Source: Streptomyces sp. TBY4 (GTDB lineage: Bacteria; Actinomycetota; Actinomycetes; Streptomycetales; Streptomycetaceae). Taken from it: a stretch of DNA of 64,000 nucleotides. The DNA lies in contig NZ_JANAVF010000013.1 in assembly GCF_024213195.1 (NCBI RefSeq), positions 176,040-240,039 of the forward strand, written 5' to 3'. A program made the position numbers and the translations under genes. The notes below the pieces were generated by a model. That model saw nothing but the letters and a program-made list of their open reading frames with translations, made no database searches and was not told the origin of the DNA. This document shows positions 1 through 8,986 of this stretch, piece by piece. The number at the start of each line of letters is the position of its first letter. Position 1 is the stretch's first letter.

Positions 1-1700
1 AAGCCGGCCTCACCGGCTGGAGCTGCTCGGCCGGCAGCGGAGCCGCCGTCAGCACGCCCGTGCACGGCGGCACTTCCGCCCTCAAGGGAACCCCGGCCGG
101 GCAGGACAACGCCCGCTGCTCCCAGACCGTCACCGTCAAGCCCGACTCCGCGTACACGCTGAGCGCCTGGGTGCAGGGCGCGTACGTCTACCTCGGCGCG
201 ACCGGCACCGGGACCACGGACCCGCAGACCTGGACCCAGACCCCGGGTGCCTGGAAGCAGCTGAGCACGAGCTTCCGTACCGGCGCGAACACCACCTCGG
301 TGACGGTCTACACCCAGGGCTGGTACGGCCAGCCGCCGCAGTTCACCGACGACGTGACCCTGATCGGCCCCGACCCCGGCGGCTCCGGACCCGGCGACCC
401 CCAGATCCCGGCCGCCCCCGCGGGGCTCACCGGCTCCGCCTCCTCCGCCACCACCGTCGGCCTCTCCTGGGCGGCCGCGACCGGGGCCACCTCGTACAAG
501 GTCTACCGGGACGGCGCGAACCCGACCACCGTCAGCGGCACTTCGGCGACGGTCACCGGCCTCACCGCCTCCACGACCTACTCCTTCCAGGTCAGCGCGG
601 TCAACGCGGCCGGCGAATCCCCCAGGAGCGCGGCGGTCCCCGTGACCACGCAGAGCGGCGGCGGAAACCCCGGCAACCCGGGCCTCCCGGCGCACGCCCT
701 GGTCGGCTACCTGCACGCCAGCTTCGCCAACGGCTCCGGCTACGTCCGGATGGCCGACGTACCCGCCTCCTGGGACGTCATCAACCTGGCCTTCGGCGAG
801 CCCACCTCGGTGACCTCGGGCGACATCCGCTTCCAGCTGTGCCCGGTCAGCGAGTGCCCGACCGTCGAATCGGCCGCCGAGTTCAAGGCGGCCATCAAGG
901 CCAAGCAGGCAGCCGGCAAGAAGGTCCTGATCTCGATCGGCGGCCAGAACGGCCAGGTCCAGCTGGGCACCACGGCAGCCCGCGACACCTTCGTCTCCTC
1001 CGTCAGCAAGATCATCGACGAGTACGGGCTCAACGGCCTCGACATCGACTTCGAGGGCCACTCCCTCTCCCTGGCCACCGGCGACACCGACTTCCGCGCC
1101 CCCACCACCCCGGTGATCGTCAACCTGATCTCCGCCGTGAAGACCCTGAAGGCCAAGTACGGCCCGGACTTCATCCTGACGATGGCCCCCGAGACCTTCT
1201 TCGTCCAGCTCGGCTACCAGTACTACGGATCCGGCCCCTGGGGCGGCCAGGACCCGCGCGCCGGCGCCTACCTCCCGGTCATCCACGCCCTGCGCGACGA
1301 CCTCACCCTGCTCCACGTCCAGGACTACAACTCGGGCTCGATCATGGGCCTCGACAACCAGTACCACTCCATGGGCGGAGCCGACTTCCACATCGCCATG
1401 ACGGACATGCTGCTCACCGGCTTCCCCGTGGCCGGCAACACCTCCCGCGTCTTCCCCGCGCTGCGCGCCGACCAGGTCGCCATCGGCCTGCCGGCCACCA
1501 CCAACGCGGGCAACGGCCACACCTCCCCGGCGGAGGTCAACAAGGCCCTGGACTGCCTGACGAAGAAGGTCAGCTGCGGCTCGTACCAGACCCACGGCAC
1601 CTGGCCGGCCCTGCGCGGCCTGATGACCTGGTCGATCAACTGGGACCGCTTCGGCAGCTGGGAGTTCTCGAAGAACTTCGACGCCTACTTCGGCGGCTGA
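1..1700 (+). CDS. Secreted GH18 chitinase with carbohydrate-binding and FN3 domains (5' partial)
   Basis: This gene enters from the left edge: the frame is open from base 3, so the GTG at 60 is not the true start. The visible protein begins in a Cys-containing beta-sandwich module of the kind that binds polysaccharide (to about base 360). A Gly/Pro linker, a fibronectin type III domain (about 405-650), a second linker and a GH18 catalytic barrel (about 690-1697) follow. The GH18 signature NGLDIDFEG, with its acid/base Glu, lies at 1035-1058. GH18 enzymes hydrolyse chitin by substrate-assisted catalysis with retention, and in Streptomyces they are exported. The signal peptide must lie upstream of the window. 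The stop codon overlaps the end of the convergent PAP2 gene by 16 bases. Confidence 0.93.
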   Translation, partial: AGLTGWSCSAGSGAAVSTPVHGGTSALKGTPAGQDNARCSQTVTVKPDSAYTLSAWVQGAYVYLGATGTGTTDPQTWTQTPGAWKQLSTSFRTGANTTSVTVYTQGWYGQPPQFTDDVTLIGPDPGGSGPGDPQIPAAPAGLTGSASSATTVGLSWAAATGATSYKVYRDGANPTTVSGTSATVTGLTASTTYSFQVSAVNAAGESPRSAAVPVTTQSGGGNPGNPGLPAHALVGYLHASFANGSGYVRMADVPASWDVINLAFGEPTSVTSGDIRFQLCPVSECPTVESAAEFKAAIKAKQAAGKKVLISIGGQNGQVQLGTTAARDTFVSSVSKIIDEYGLNGLDIDFEGHSLSLATGDTDFRAPTTPVIVNLISAVKTLKAKYGPDFILTMAPETFFVQLGYQYYGSGPWGGQDPRAGAYLPVIHALRDDLTLLHVQDYNSGSIMGLDNQYHSMGGADFHIAMTDMLLTGFPVAGNTSRVFPALRADQVAIGLPATTNAGNGHTSPAEVNKALDCLTKKVSCGSYQTHGTWPALRGLMTWSINWDRFGSWEFSKNFDAYFGG

Positions 1701-2518
1701 CCGGGCGGTACGGATGCGGCGGGGCCGGGGCGGGCGCGCCCCGGCCCCGCCGCGCGCACCCCGAGCAGCAGGGGCGTGCACATCAGCAGGCTGGCCAGGA
1801 CGTCCAGGGGCCAGTGGTAGCCGCGCAGGATCAGCCCGGCCGCCGTCAGGGCGGTGAGGGCGGCCGCGAGGGGGAGGGGCCAGCGGCCCCGGACGTACGG
1901 GCGCACCAGCAGGGCCGCGCCCACGTACGCCACGTACGCGGTGGCCGTGTGGCCCGAGGGGTAGTAGCCGGAGGCCCAGGGCTCCAGGGGGCCCGGCCGG
2001 CCGGTCCACTCCTTCAGCGGGACGACCAGCGCCGGCACCAGCACCATGGCCAGGGCCGCGGCGGCCGCGCCCCGGCGGTTGCCGCGCCGGGCGGCGTAGA
2101 CGGCGGCGAGGAGCAGCACCGGGACGGCGACCGGGATGTTGCCGAGGTCGGAGAGGCGCTGGGTGACGCCGTCGGGGACGGTGCGCACGAGCACCCGGCT
2201 GAGGGCGGCGTCCGGTGCCAGCAGCGGCCCGGACACGAGGACCTGCCAGGTGATCAGGGCGAAGAGCACGGCGCAGAGCGCGCAGAGCGCGTGGAGCCCG
2301 TAGGCCCGGGCGTAGCGGAGAGTGGCCGGCCGCCCCGGAACAGGGGGGGTGGTTCCGGGGCGGCCGCCCGGATCGGCCTGCCGGGCGCCCCGGGGGGTTT
2401 GGGGCGTGCGGCGGTCCGATCGGTGAGGAGTGTGCGCGAACGCATGCCCAGTGCGGCGCTGGGGAAGCCCGGTACTGGTGTCGCCACCGGTTTCCCGGGA
2501 GCGGGGTGTCTCACTCAT
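1685..2518 (-). CDS. PAP2-family membrane phosphatase
   Basis: This is a 277-residue integral membrane protein with about six hydrophobic segments. All three PAP2 phosphatase motifs are visible: KEWTGRP (about residue 168), PSGH (about 188) and RGYHWPLD (about 233), whose two His residues form the active site with the Arg/Lys residues. Family members remove phosphate from lipid substrates such as undecaprenyl pyrophosphate or phosphatidate at the outer face of the membrane; the substrate here is unknown. An upstream ATG at 2587 would add 23 residues. I prefer 2518 because a TACGGT -10-like box ends 8 bases before it and there is no ribosome-binding site, which suggests a leaderless mRNA. It is convergent with the chitinase. 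Confidence 0.85.
   Translation of the reverse strand: MSETPRSRETGGDTSTGLPQRRTGHAFAHTPHRSDRRTPQTPRGARQADPGGRPGTTPPVPGRPATLRYARAYGLHALCALCAVLFALITWQVLVSGPLLAPDAALSRVLVRTVPDGVTQRLSDLGNIPVAVPVLLLAAVYAARRGNRRGAAAAALAMVLVPALVVPLKEWTGRPGPLEPWASGYYPSGHTATAYVAYVGAALLVRPYVRGRWPLPLAAALTALTAAGLILRGYHWPLDVLASLLMCTPLLLGVRAAGPGRARPGPAASVPPGQPPK
1716..1753 (+). terminator. 16-bp stem hairpin after the chitinase, inside the PAP2 3' coding end
   Basis: Arms 1716-1731 and 1738-1753 are perfectly complementary (16 bp, 6-base loop). The hairpin starts 15 bases after the chitinase stop and lies within the last codons of the opposing PAP2 gene, so those codons also carry a likely terminator for the plus strand. 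There is no U-tract, which is usual in Streptomyces. Confidence 0.65.
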
Positions 2519-2526
2519 CTGCAGAA

Positions 2527-2532
2527 ACCGTA
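2527..2532 (-). promoter_or_regulatory. Candidate -10 box for a leaderless PAP2 transcript
   Basis: TACGGT on the minus strand ends 8 bases before the chosen ATG at 2518, so transcription would start at or next to the start codon. No convincing -35 is visible. Confidence 0.4.
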
Positions 2533-2683
2533 CGGCAGCGGAAGGGGGACCGACAGCGGGAAAACGCTCCCGCCATCGGCCCCCCACACCTTCTTCACAG
2601 TGCCCGACGGTTACCTGCGGTAGTGATCGCTCGGTGATCGAGGATCGCGGCTCCGCGTTCTACCGCCGGCATCAGACGTTCGA

Positions 2684-4018
2684 TCAGAGGGTCGCGAACG
2701 CGGCCTCGATGACGTCCAGGCCCTCGTTCAGCAGGTCCTCGCCGATGACCAGCGGGGGCAGGAAGCGGAGCACGTTGCCGTAGGTGCCGCAGGTGAGGAC
2801 GAGCACGCCCTCGGCGTGGCAGGCCTTGGCGAGCGCGCCGGCCGCCTCCGGGTTCGGGGTCTTGGACGCAGGGTCCTTCACCAGCTCGATCGCGATCATG
2901 GCGCCGCGGCCGCGGATGTCGCCGACGATGTCGTACTTCTCCTGGATGGCCGTCAGGCGGGCCTTCATGATGGACTCGATCTTCTTCGCCGCGGCGTTGA
3001 GGTCGAGCTCCTTCATGGTCTCGATGGAGCCGAGCGCACCGGCGCAGGCCACCGGGTTGCCGCCGTAGGTGCCGCCCAGGCCGCCGCCGTGCACGGAGTC
3101 CATGATCTCGGCGCGGCCGGTCACGGCGGCGAGCGGCAGACCGCCCGCGATGCCCTTGGCGGTCGTGATCAGGTCGGGGACGATGCCCTCGTCCTCGCAC
3201 GCGAACCACTGGCCGGTGCGGCAGAAGCCGGACTGGATCTCGTCGGCGACGAAGACGATGCCGTTGTCGTTGGCGAACTTCACGATCGCCGGGAGGAAGC
3301 CCTTGGCCGGCTCGATGAAGCCGCCCTCGCCGAGGACCGGCTCGATGATGATCGCGGCGACGTTCTCGGCGCCGATCTGCTTCACGATGTTGTCGATCGC
3401 CTGGGCGGCGGCCTCGGGGCCGCAGTTCTCGGCGCCGGTCGGCCAGCGGTAGCCGTAGGCGACCGGGACGCGGTAGACCTCGGGGGCGAACGGGCCGAAG
3501 CCCTGCTTGTACGGCATGTTCTTCGAGGTCAGCGCCATCGTGAGGTTCGTACGGCCGTGGTAGCCGTGGTCGAAGACGACGACGGCCTGGCGCTTGGTGT
3601 ACGAACGGGCGATCTTGACGGCGTTCTCGACGGCCTCGGCGCCGGAGTTGAACAGCGCCGACTTCTTCTCGTGGTCACCCGGGGTGAGCTCGGCGAGGGC
3701 CTCGCAGACCTCCACGTAGCCCTCGTAGGGGGTCACCATGAAACAGGTGTGGGTGAAGTCGGCGAGCTGCGCCGCGGCGCGGCGCACGACGGCCTCGGCG
3801 GAGGCGCCGACCGAGGTCACGGCGATGCCGGAACCGAAGTCGATCATGCGGTTGCCGTCGACGTCCTCGATGATGCCGCCGCCCGCGCGGGCCGTGAAGA
3901 CGGGAAGCACGGACCCCACGCCACCGGCCACCGTCGACAGACGGCGGGCCTGCAGCTCCTGCGACTTGGGGCCGGGGATCGCGGTGACGATGCGGCGCTC
4001 CTGCGGGACAGCGGTCAT
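2684..4018 (-). CDS. gabT: 4-aminobutyrate aminotransferase
   Basis: This 444-residue class III PLP-dependent aminotransferase transfers the amino group of GABA to 2-oxoglutarate, giving succinate semialdehyde and glutamate. Visible features are the cofactor phosphate site around NSGAEAVENAVK (124-135), the HGYHGRT segment (151-157), the pyridine-nitrogen Asp in VADEIQSG (D259) and the PLP Schiff-base Lys in TTAKGIAGG (K288). Length and motif order fit GabT; other omega-aminotransferases of class III are possible. An AGGAG ribosome-binding site precedes the ATG. The gene stands alone. A PucR-type regulator and an aldehyde dehydrogenase, which could supply control and the next catabolic step, lie 3 and 5 kb away. 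Confidence 0.93.
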   Translation of the reverse strand: MTAVPQERRIVTAIPGPKSQELQARRLSTVAGGVGSVLPVFTARAGGGIIEDVDGNRMIDFGSGIAVTSVGASAEAVVRRAAAQLADFTHTCFMVTPYEGYVEVCEALAELTPGDHEKKSALFNSGAEAVENAVKIARSYTKRQAVVVFDHGYHGRTNLTMALTSKNMPYKQGFGPFAPEVYRVPVAYGYRWPTGAENCGPEAAAQAIDNIVKQIGAENVAAIIIEPVLGEGGFIEPAKGFLPAIVKFANDNGIVFVADEIQSGFCRTGQWFACEDEGIVPDLITTAKGIAGGLPLAAVTGRAEIMDSVHGGGLGGTYGGNPVACAGALGSIETMKELDLNAAAKKIESIMKARLTAIQEKYDIVGDIRGRGAMIAIELVKDPASKTPNPEAAGALAKACHAEGVLVLTCGTYGNVLRFLPPLVIGEDLLNEGLDVIEAAFATL

Positions 4019-4058
4019 AGGGGGCTCCTGGAGGGTGGGGGTGTTTTCGGACGCACTT

Positions 4059-4139
4059 GTGTCTTTGTCCGCAGGCTAGGCCCGGGAGGCGGGGTCCTGC
4101 ATGCTCCGTTCGGGAGTGGTGCCCGCGTGTCCTTGTCCG
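4059..4139. repeat. Pair of 13-bp direct repeats upstream of gabT
   Basis: GTGTCTTTGTCCG at 4059-4071 and GTGTCCTTGTCCG at 4127-4139 differ at one base. Their starts are 68 bases apart, in the gap between the divergent gabT and VirD4-like genes. This is a candidate binding site for a regulator. The rest of the gap (4019-4278) shows no gene. Confidence 0.4.
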
Positions 4140-4278
4140 TGACGGCCATAGGAAGGAATCCGCGCCTGTCTTGTGGATCATGACCGGGTACGGGCCGCGG
4201 GGCGGCGACGGCCACTAGATTGAGCGCGCGGTGCGGTGCAGCACGGCGGAGCGGTAACGGGCAGGGGGCAGAGGTTTC

Positions 4279-6714
4279 ATGGACACCGACGGCACGCACG
4301 GCGGGGAGCGCGGCAGTTACGGCGGCTCGCACGATGTGGGGGCCGGCGGTCCCCACATCCCCCGGCCATCCGGCCCGCCGCCCGTGCCGCCACGACCGGC
4401 CGCGCCCCCGCCGCCGCCCGCGTACGCGCCGGGGAGCCCCGTCGCGGGCGCGACCACGGCTCCCGCAGCGACGCCCTTCACCGCGTGGCTGAGCGTCCCG
4501 CGACCGGAGGCCAAGCCCGGCATCTGGCGCTACGCCTACACCCCGGCCGCACCGAAGTCCGACACCAACGGCCGGGTGCTGATCACGCGGGTCGTGATCT
4601 CCTTCCTCGTCTTCTTCGTGTGCTGGCAGGCCTTCCTCGATCAGAACCTCCCCCTCGACATCGAAGGAGCCCCGCTCCACTACTTCACACCCGACAGCTG
4701 GTGGACGGGCAATCTGGTCAAGCAGCCGGTCGACCACCGGGGCATGGCGGCCACTGAGTTCTACGAGCTGCTGGTCACCGTGGGCCTGTTCCTCGGCTTC
4801 GCCAAGCTGGGAGGCTGGCGGACGGCCTTCGACCGGTTGATCGCGGCTCGGGGCCCCTGGTACCGCGCGCTGGGCGCCGCAGCAGGAGCCCTCGCCGTCG
4901 TGCTGGTGATCCAGAACCCGACGCCGATCCTCAAGGTCTATCCACTGGCCTTCGGGCACCTTCCGTATGCGGAGCTCGGCGAAACGGGCGGTGCGGTGGT
5001 CACGAACGTTCTCTACGTACTGATCTATGCACCCGTCGTCTTCTTCTTCGCCCGCCTCGGCGGCTGGACCGCCCTGCTGACCGGCCTCCGCTCCTCCGCC
5101 CATCCCGCCGATGCCCCGCAGGCAGTGCCCCCGGACGGCCCGGACTCGCCGGCCGGCTGGCCGCACTTGCGTGCCGCCGGGCTGCCGGAGACCGCGGACC
5201 GGCTGGCGGCAGAAGCCCGGCAGGGGCGGATGAACGACGTCGACCACGCACGGATCCAGCGGGCCTGGGAGTCCGTGAGGGCCGACCCCTCGAGGCGCCC
5301 CGCCTTCGTGGAAGCCGTACGGGCCAAGGGTGCGGCCGCCTGCTGCCACCCGTCGGGCGCCCGCGACCTGCCTGCCCGCACCGCCTCCCACGACCTGACC
5401 GTCGGGCAGGTCCGGCTCGGCCGGGTCACCGGCGCCCAGCCGAACCCCCAGGAGCGCCGCGGGACCGGTCTGGCCCTCGATCCCGGCGTGCTGGGTACTT
5501 CGGTCCTCGTCGTCGGCCCCTCGGGTTCGGGCAAGACGACCGGGCTGGTCAGGCCGGTCGTGGAGTCGCTGGCCCTCCAGGCACTGGCCGGACAGGCGGC
5601 CGTCATCGCGGTGGGCGCCGCAGGATCCCGGCTGGGTCCTGACGAGGCCTACGACATCGTGGTGCGCCTGGGCGACTCCGCGTCCGTCCACGACCTCGAC
5701 CTCTACGGCGGGACCGGCGACCCCGACGAGGCGGCCTCCTTCCTCGCCGAAGCATTCGCAGGCGACCTCCCGGGCGTCGACGTACGCCGGTCGGCAACCG
5801 CGCTCGCCCAGGTCCTCGGCCCGTTCCATGCCGCGTACGGCCGTTTCCCGACCGTGCCCGAGCTGCGTGCGCTGCTGGAGCAGCTGCCCGCGGCGCTGGG
5901 GGCACTGCGCCAGGAGCTGGAGGGTTCCGGGCAGCAGCCCATGCTGCGCGAGCTCGATGCCAGGGCGCGGCAGCACGCCGTCCACGGCGACCCGGGACCG
6001 GCTCTAGCGGACAGGGCGGCCCTGCTCGACCGGCCGGCGTTCCACGGCTTCTTCGACACCACCGGCGGCGGACGGCCCTTCTCCCTCCGCACCCTGGAGC
6101 ATCCCGTCCGGGTGCGTGTGGACCTCCCGGAGCGGGGCCATCCGGATGCTTCCCGGCTGCTGGCCCGGCTGCTGCTCGCGCAGTTCAACGCGGCGGCCGC
6201 GGCCCGTGCCGACCGCTCCCTGTTCGCCTTCCTGGCCCTCGACGACGCTTCGCACACCGTCACGGCCGAGGCCGTGCGCAGCATGCAGGGTCTCCGCTCG
6301 GCCAACGCGGGGGTCCTGCTGGCACTGCGCACCCTGGAAGACGTACCGGAAGGGCTGCGCACCCCCCTCCTCGGTTCGGTCGGCTGCCGGATCGCCCTCT
6401 CCGGGGTCACCACGTGGGACGGCAAGTGGTTCGCGGACGCCTGGGGAACCGAGCTGGTCGAGACGCGTGACGTCACGAGCCGCACGGTCTACGCCGACCA
6501 GCCCTTCACCCGGGCCGTACACGCGGTACGCAAGGTGATCACCGGCAAGGCGGTCACCACGGACGCGGTCACCGTGCGGAAGGTGGAGCGCGAGCGGTGG
6601 TCGGCCTCGGCCCTCGCCAACACCGTGCCCCCCGGCCACGCCGTGCTCTCGCTGACCTCCGTCCGCGGTGAGCGGGCCGCTCCGCTGCTGGTGCGGCTCG
6701 GGGACCGGGCGTGA
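4279..6714 (+). CDS. Membrane-anchored VirD4/TraG-like P-loop ATPase
   Basis: This 811-residue protein has a Pro/Gly-rich cytosolic N-terminus (1-75), about four membrane segments (roughly 100-120, 161-178, 197-212 and 240-260) and a large cytosolic ATPase domain. Walker A is GPSGSGKT (413-420). A Walker B-like strand, FAFLALDD, ends at D655/D656. The layout of N-terminal membrane anchor plus HerA/FtsK-class motor resembles type IV coupling proteins, which hand DNA or protein to a channel. No relaxase, channel gene or integrase accompanies it, so conjugation is not supported. It may be a chromosomal housekeeping or secretion-related ATPase. The start is chosen because GGCAGAGG precedes the ATG. 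It is transcribed away from gabT. Confidence 0.7.
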   Translation: MDTDGTHGGERGSYGGSHDVGAGGPHIPRPSGPPPVPPRPAAPPPPPAYAPGSPVAGATTAPAATPFTAWLSVPRPEAKPGIWRYAYTPAAPKSDTNGRVLITRVVISFLVFFVCWQAFLDQNLPLDIEGAPLHYFTPDSWWTGNLVKQPVDHRGMAATEFYELLVTVGLFLGFAKLGGWRTAFDRLIAARGPWYRALGAAAGALAVVLVIQNPTPILKVYPLAFGHLPYAELGETGGAVVTNVLYVLIYAPVVFFFARLGGWTALLTGLRSSAHPADAPQAVPPDGPDSPAGWPHLRAAGLPETADRLAAEARQGRMNDVDHARIQRAWESVRADPSRRPAFVEAVRAKGAAACCHPSGARDLPARTASHDLTVGQVRLGRVTGAQPNPQERRGTGLALDPGVLGTSVLVVGPSGSGKTTGLVRPVVESLALQALAGQAAVIAVGAAGSRLGPDEAYDIVVRLGDSASVHDLDLYGGTGDPDEAASFLAEAFAGDLPGVDVRRSATALAQVLGPFHAAYGRFPTVPELRALLEQLPAALGALRQELEGSGQQPMLRELDARARQHAVHGDPGPALADRAALLDRPAFHGFFDTTGGGRPFSLRTLEHPVRVRVDLPERGHPDASRLLARLLLAQFNAAAAARADRSLFAFLALDDASHTVTAEAVRSMQGLRSANAGVLLALRTLEDVPEGLRTPLLGSVGCRIALSGVTTWDGKWFADAWGTELVETRDVTSRTVYADQPFTRAVHAVRKVITGKAVTTDAVTVRKVERERWSASALANTVPPGHAVLSLTSVRGERAAPLLVRLGDRA

Positions 6715-6889
6715 GGCGGGATGCGGGGCGGGATGTGGGTCCGGACTGAGCGGACCCGTACGGGGTGGCAGAATCGAGGGGAGTCGTTCGTACGACACGG
6801 CGAAAACCGCGGGGGTGGTCCACGGCGAGAATCCTCCGTCGGCACCCCGCCGCCGAACTCCCTCCTCTCCCTAAGGCGCCCCGGTACCC

Positions 6890-8470
6890 ATGCCGCTCAC
6901 CCTCGCCTCGCTCGTCCAGCACTCGGCGCTCAAGCTCAGCGTCCGGGCCGGGGAGGGCCGCCTCGACACCCCCGTGCGCTGGGCCCACGTCAGTGAGCTC
7001 GCCGACCCCGTCCCCTACATGGAGGGCGGGGAGCTCCTCCTCATCACCGCGATGAAGCTGGACGCGGAGGACCCCGAGGAGATGCGGCGCTACGTGCGCA
7101 GGCTCTCCGCGGCCGGGGTCGTCGGGATCGGCTTCGCCATCGGGGTGAACTACGAGGCCGTGCCCGAGGCGCTCGTGGAGGCCGCCACCGCCGAGGACAT
7201 GCCGCTGCTGGAAGTGCCCCGGCGCACCCCGTTCCTCGCCATCAGCAAGGCCGTCTCCGCGGCCCTCGCCGCCGACCAGTACCGGGCCGTGACCGCCGGC
7301 TTCGAGGCACAGCGCGAGCTGACCCGGGCCGCGCTCTCCGCCGACGGGCCCGCCGAACTGCTGACGAAGCTGGCGGCGCACGTGCACGGCTGGGCCGCCC
7401 TGTACGACACCTCGGGCGCCGTCGTCGCGGCCGCGCCCGACTGGGCGGCGCGCCGGGCCGCCCGGCTCACCCCCGACGTGGAACGGCTGCGCGAGCGGCC
7501 GGCGCCGGCCAGCGCCGTGGTCGGCGGCTCCGAGGACCGGGTGGAACTCCAGTCGCTGGGCACCGGGAGGCGGGCCCGCGGAGCCCTCGCGGTCGGCACC
7601 GGGGCCCCGCTCGGCACGGCGGAGCGGTACGCCGTCCACTCTGCGGTGGCCCTGCTGACCCTCACCACCGAACGCTCCCGCTCCCTGCACGACGCGGAGT
7701 CCCGGCTCGGCGCCGCCGTGCTGCGCATGCTCCTCGCCGGCCAGGCGGAGCACGCCCAGGCCGTGGCCGGGGACCTGTACGGGGCCCTGCTCGACGCACC
7801 CTTCCGGATCCTCGTGGCGGAACCGGCCCTGGCGGGCACGGCCCAGCCGGAGGGACTCGCGCTGCTCGCCGACGCCGTGGAATCGGCGGCGGCGCGCACG
7901 GGGGAGACCCTGCTGACGGTGCCGGAGCCCGGCCGGCTGGTGGTCCTCGCGGCCGACGGGGGCTCGGCGGTGCAGGCGTGCGTGGCCCACGCGGAGGCCC
8001 TGGAATCGCGCCGCGGCCGGGAGGCGGCGGGGGAACCGGAGCCGGACGAGCTGGTCCTCGGGCTGTCGGCGCCCGCGATGGCCTCCGGCGTGGCGGCGGC
8101 CTTCAAACAGGCCGACCAGGCCCTGGCCGTGGCCCGGCGGCGCGGCCGCCCGCTGGTGGAACACGAGGACCTCGCCGCGGGCTCGGTCCTCCCCCTCCTC
8201 GCCGACGAAGCGGTACGGGCCTTCGCGGACGGCACGCTGCGGGCGCTGCGCGAGCACGACGAGAAGGGCCGGGGCGACCTGGTGGCCTCCCTCCAGGCGT
8301 GGCTCTCCCGGCACGGGCAGTGGGACGCGGCAGCGGCCGATCTGGGCGTGCACCGCCACACGCTGCGCTACCGCATGCGCCGCGTGGAGGAGATCCTCGG
8401 CCGCTCCCTGGACGACCCGGACGTCCGCATGGAGCTCTGGCTCGCCCTGAAGGCCACGGCGCCTTCCTGA
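6890..8470 (+). CDS. PucR-family transcriptional regulator
   Basis: This 526-residue protein has an N-terminal PucR ligand-responsive domain (about 1-125), a middle GGDEF-like CdaR-type region and a C-terminal PucR helix-turn-helix (about 460-510; WDAAAADLGVHRHTLRYRM). PucR proteins are usually activators of purine, amino-acid or GABA catabolic genes. A PucR-type GabR controls GABA catabolism in Corynebacterium (recalled, not checked). That is suggestive here because gabT lies upstream and an aldehyde dehydrogenase directly downstream. The ribosome-binding site is weak. The gene is followed by a long inverted-repeat element. Confidence 0.9.
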   Translation: MPLTLASLVQHSALKLSVRAGEGRLDTPVRWAHVSELADPVPYMEGGELLLITAMKLDAEDPEEMRRYVRRLSAAGVVGIGFAIGVNYEAVPEALVEAATAEDMPLLEVPRRTPFLAISKAVSAALAADQYRAVTAGFEAQRELTRAALSADGPAELLTKLAAHVHGWAALYDTSGAVVAAAPDWAARRAARLTPDVERLRERPAPASAVVGGSEDRVELQSLGTGRRARGALAVGTGAPLGTAERYAVHSAVALLTLTTERSRSLHDAESRLGAAVLRMLLAGQAEHAQAVAGDLYGALLDAPFRILVAEPALAGTAQPEGLALLADAVESAAARTGETLLTVPEPGRLVVLAADGGSAVQACVAHAEALESRRGREAAGEPEPDELVLGLSAPAMASGVAAAFKQADQALAVARRRGRPLVEHEDLAAGSVLPLLADEAVRAFADGTLRALREHDEKGRGDLVASLQAWLSRHGQWDAAAADLGVHRHTLRYRMRRVEEILGRSLDDPDVRMELWLALKATAPS

Positions 8471-8544
8471 CGCGCCGGATTCCGTCCGCCAGTGGCTGGG
8501 CGGGGTGCCCGCCACCACCGTCCCGGCGTGGGGCCCGGTGGGCC

Positions 8545-8760
8545 GGTGCGGGTGGGTTGGCCCTGCGGGGCGAGGTCCCCTACCCGCCCTTCGCCCGTTC
8601 CCCGGGCTGCGCCCGGACCCGTACGTGCGCTTCGCGCCCGTGCCCTCAAACGCCGGGCGGGCTGGATTTATCCAGCCCCGCCGGCGTTTGAGGCGCGGGG
8701 TCCGGGGCGGAGCCCCGGGGAACGGTGGAAGGGCGGGTAGGGGAGTTCCGCCCGCGCAGC
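8545..8760. repeat. Inverted-repeat element, copy 1 (between the PucR and ALDH genes)
   Basis: This is a long imperfect palindrome centred on GCTGGATTTATCCAGC (8661-8676). The left arm carries blocks TCCCCTACCCGCCCTTCG, CGTTCCCCGGG and CTCAAACGCCGG. The right arm carries their complements in reverse order (GCCGGCGTTTGAG, CCCCGGGGAACG, GAAGGGCGGGTAGGGGA). The right arm is almost base-identical to copy 2 at 22.4 kb. The element fills much of the 516-base gap 8471-8986. The remainder (8761-8986) holds GC-rich short palindromes but no gene, and no clear promoter for the dehydrogenase. Confidence 0.8.
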
Positions 8761-8986
8761 GGCAGCGGTCGCAGCGGGCACCCCGCGCGGCGCAGCCGGG
8801 GCCGCGCAGGGCCCCGTACGGCACCCCGCAGGGGACCCGCATGGGTGCCCGCGCCCCCGACACTGACAAAGCGGCGCGCCGCGCCACGCGCGTACTCCAC
8901 CCCGGACAAACGCCGAAACCCCGGCGGAGTCCTACGGTGGAGGGGACAAGGACCCACCGCACACACTCCGAAGGGCCGGGATCAGC

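Noticed and set aside
839..2623. 594-codon plus-strand open frame running past the chitinase
   Set aside because: It is out of frame with the GH18 domain and antisense to PAP2; the Arg/Pro-rich product has no domain.
4279..6714. Integrated conjugative element
   Set aside because: Only one coupling-protein-like ATPase is present. There is no integrase, relaxase, attachment repeat or flanking tRNA, and base composition is uniform.
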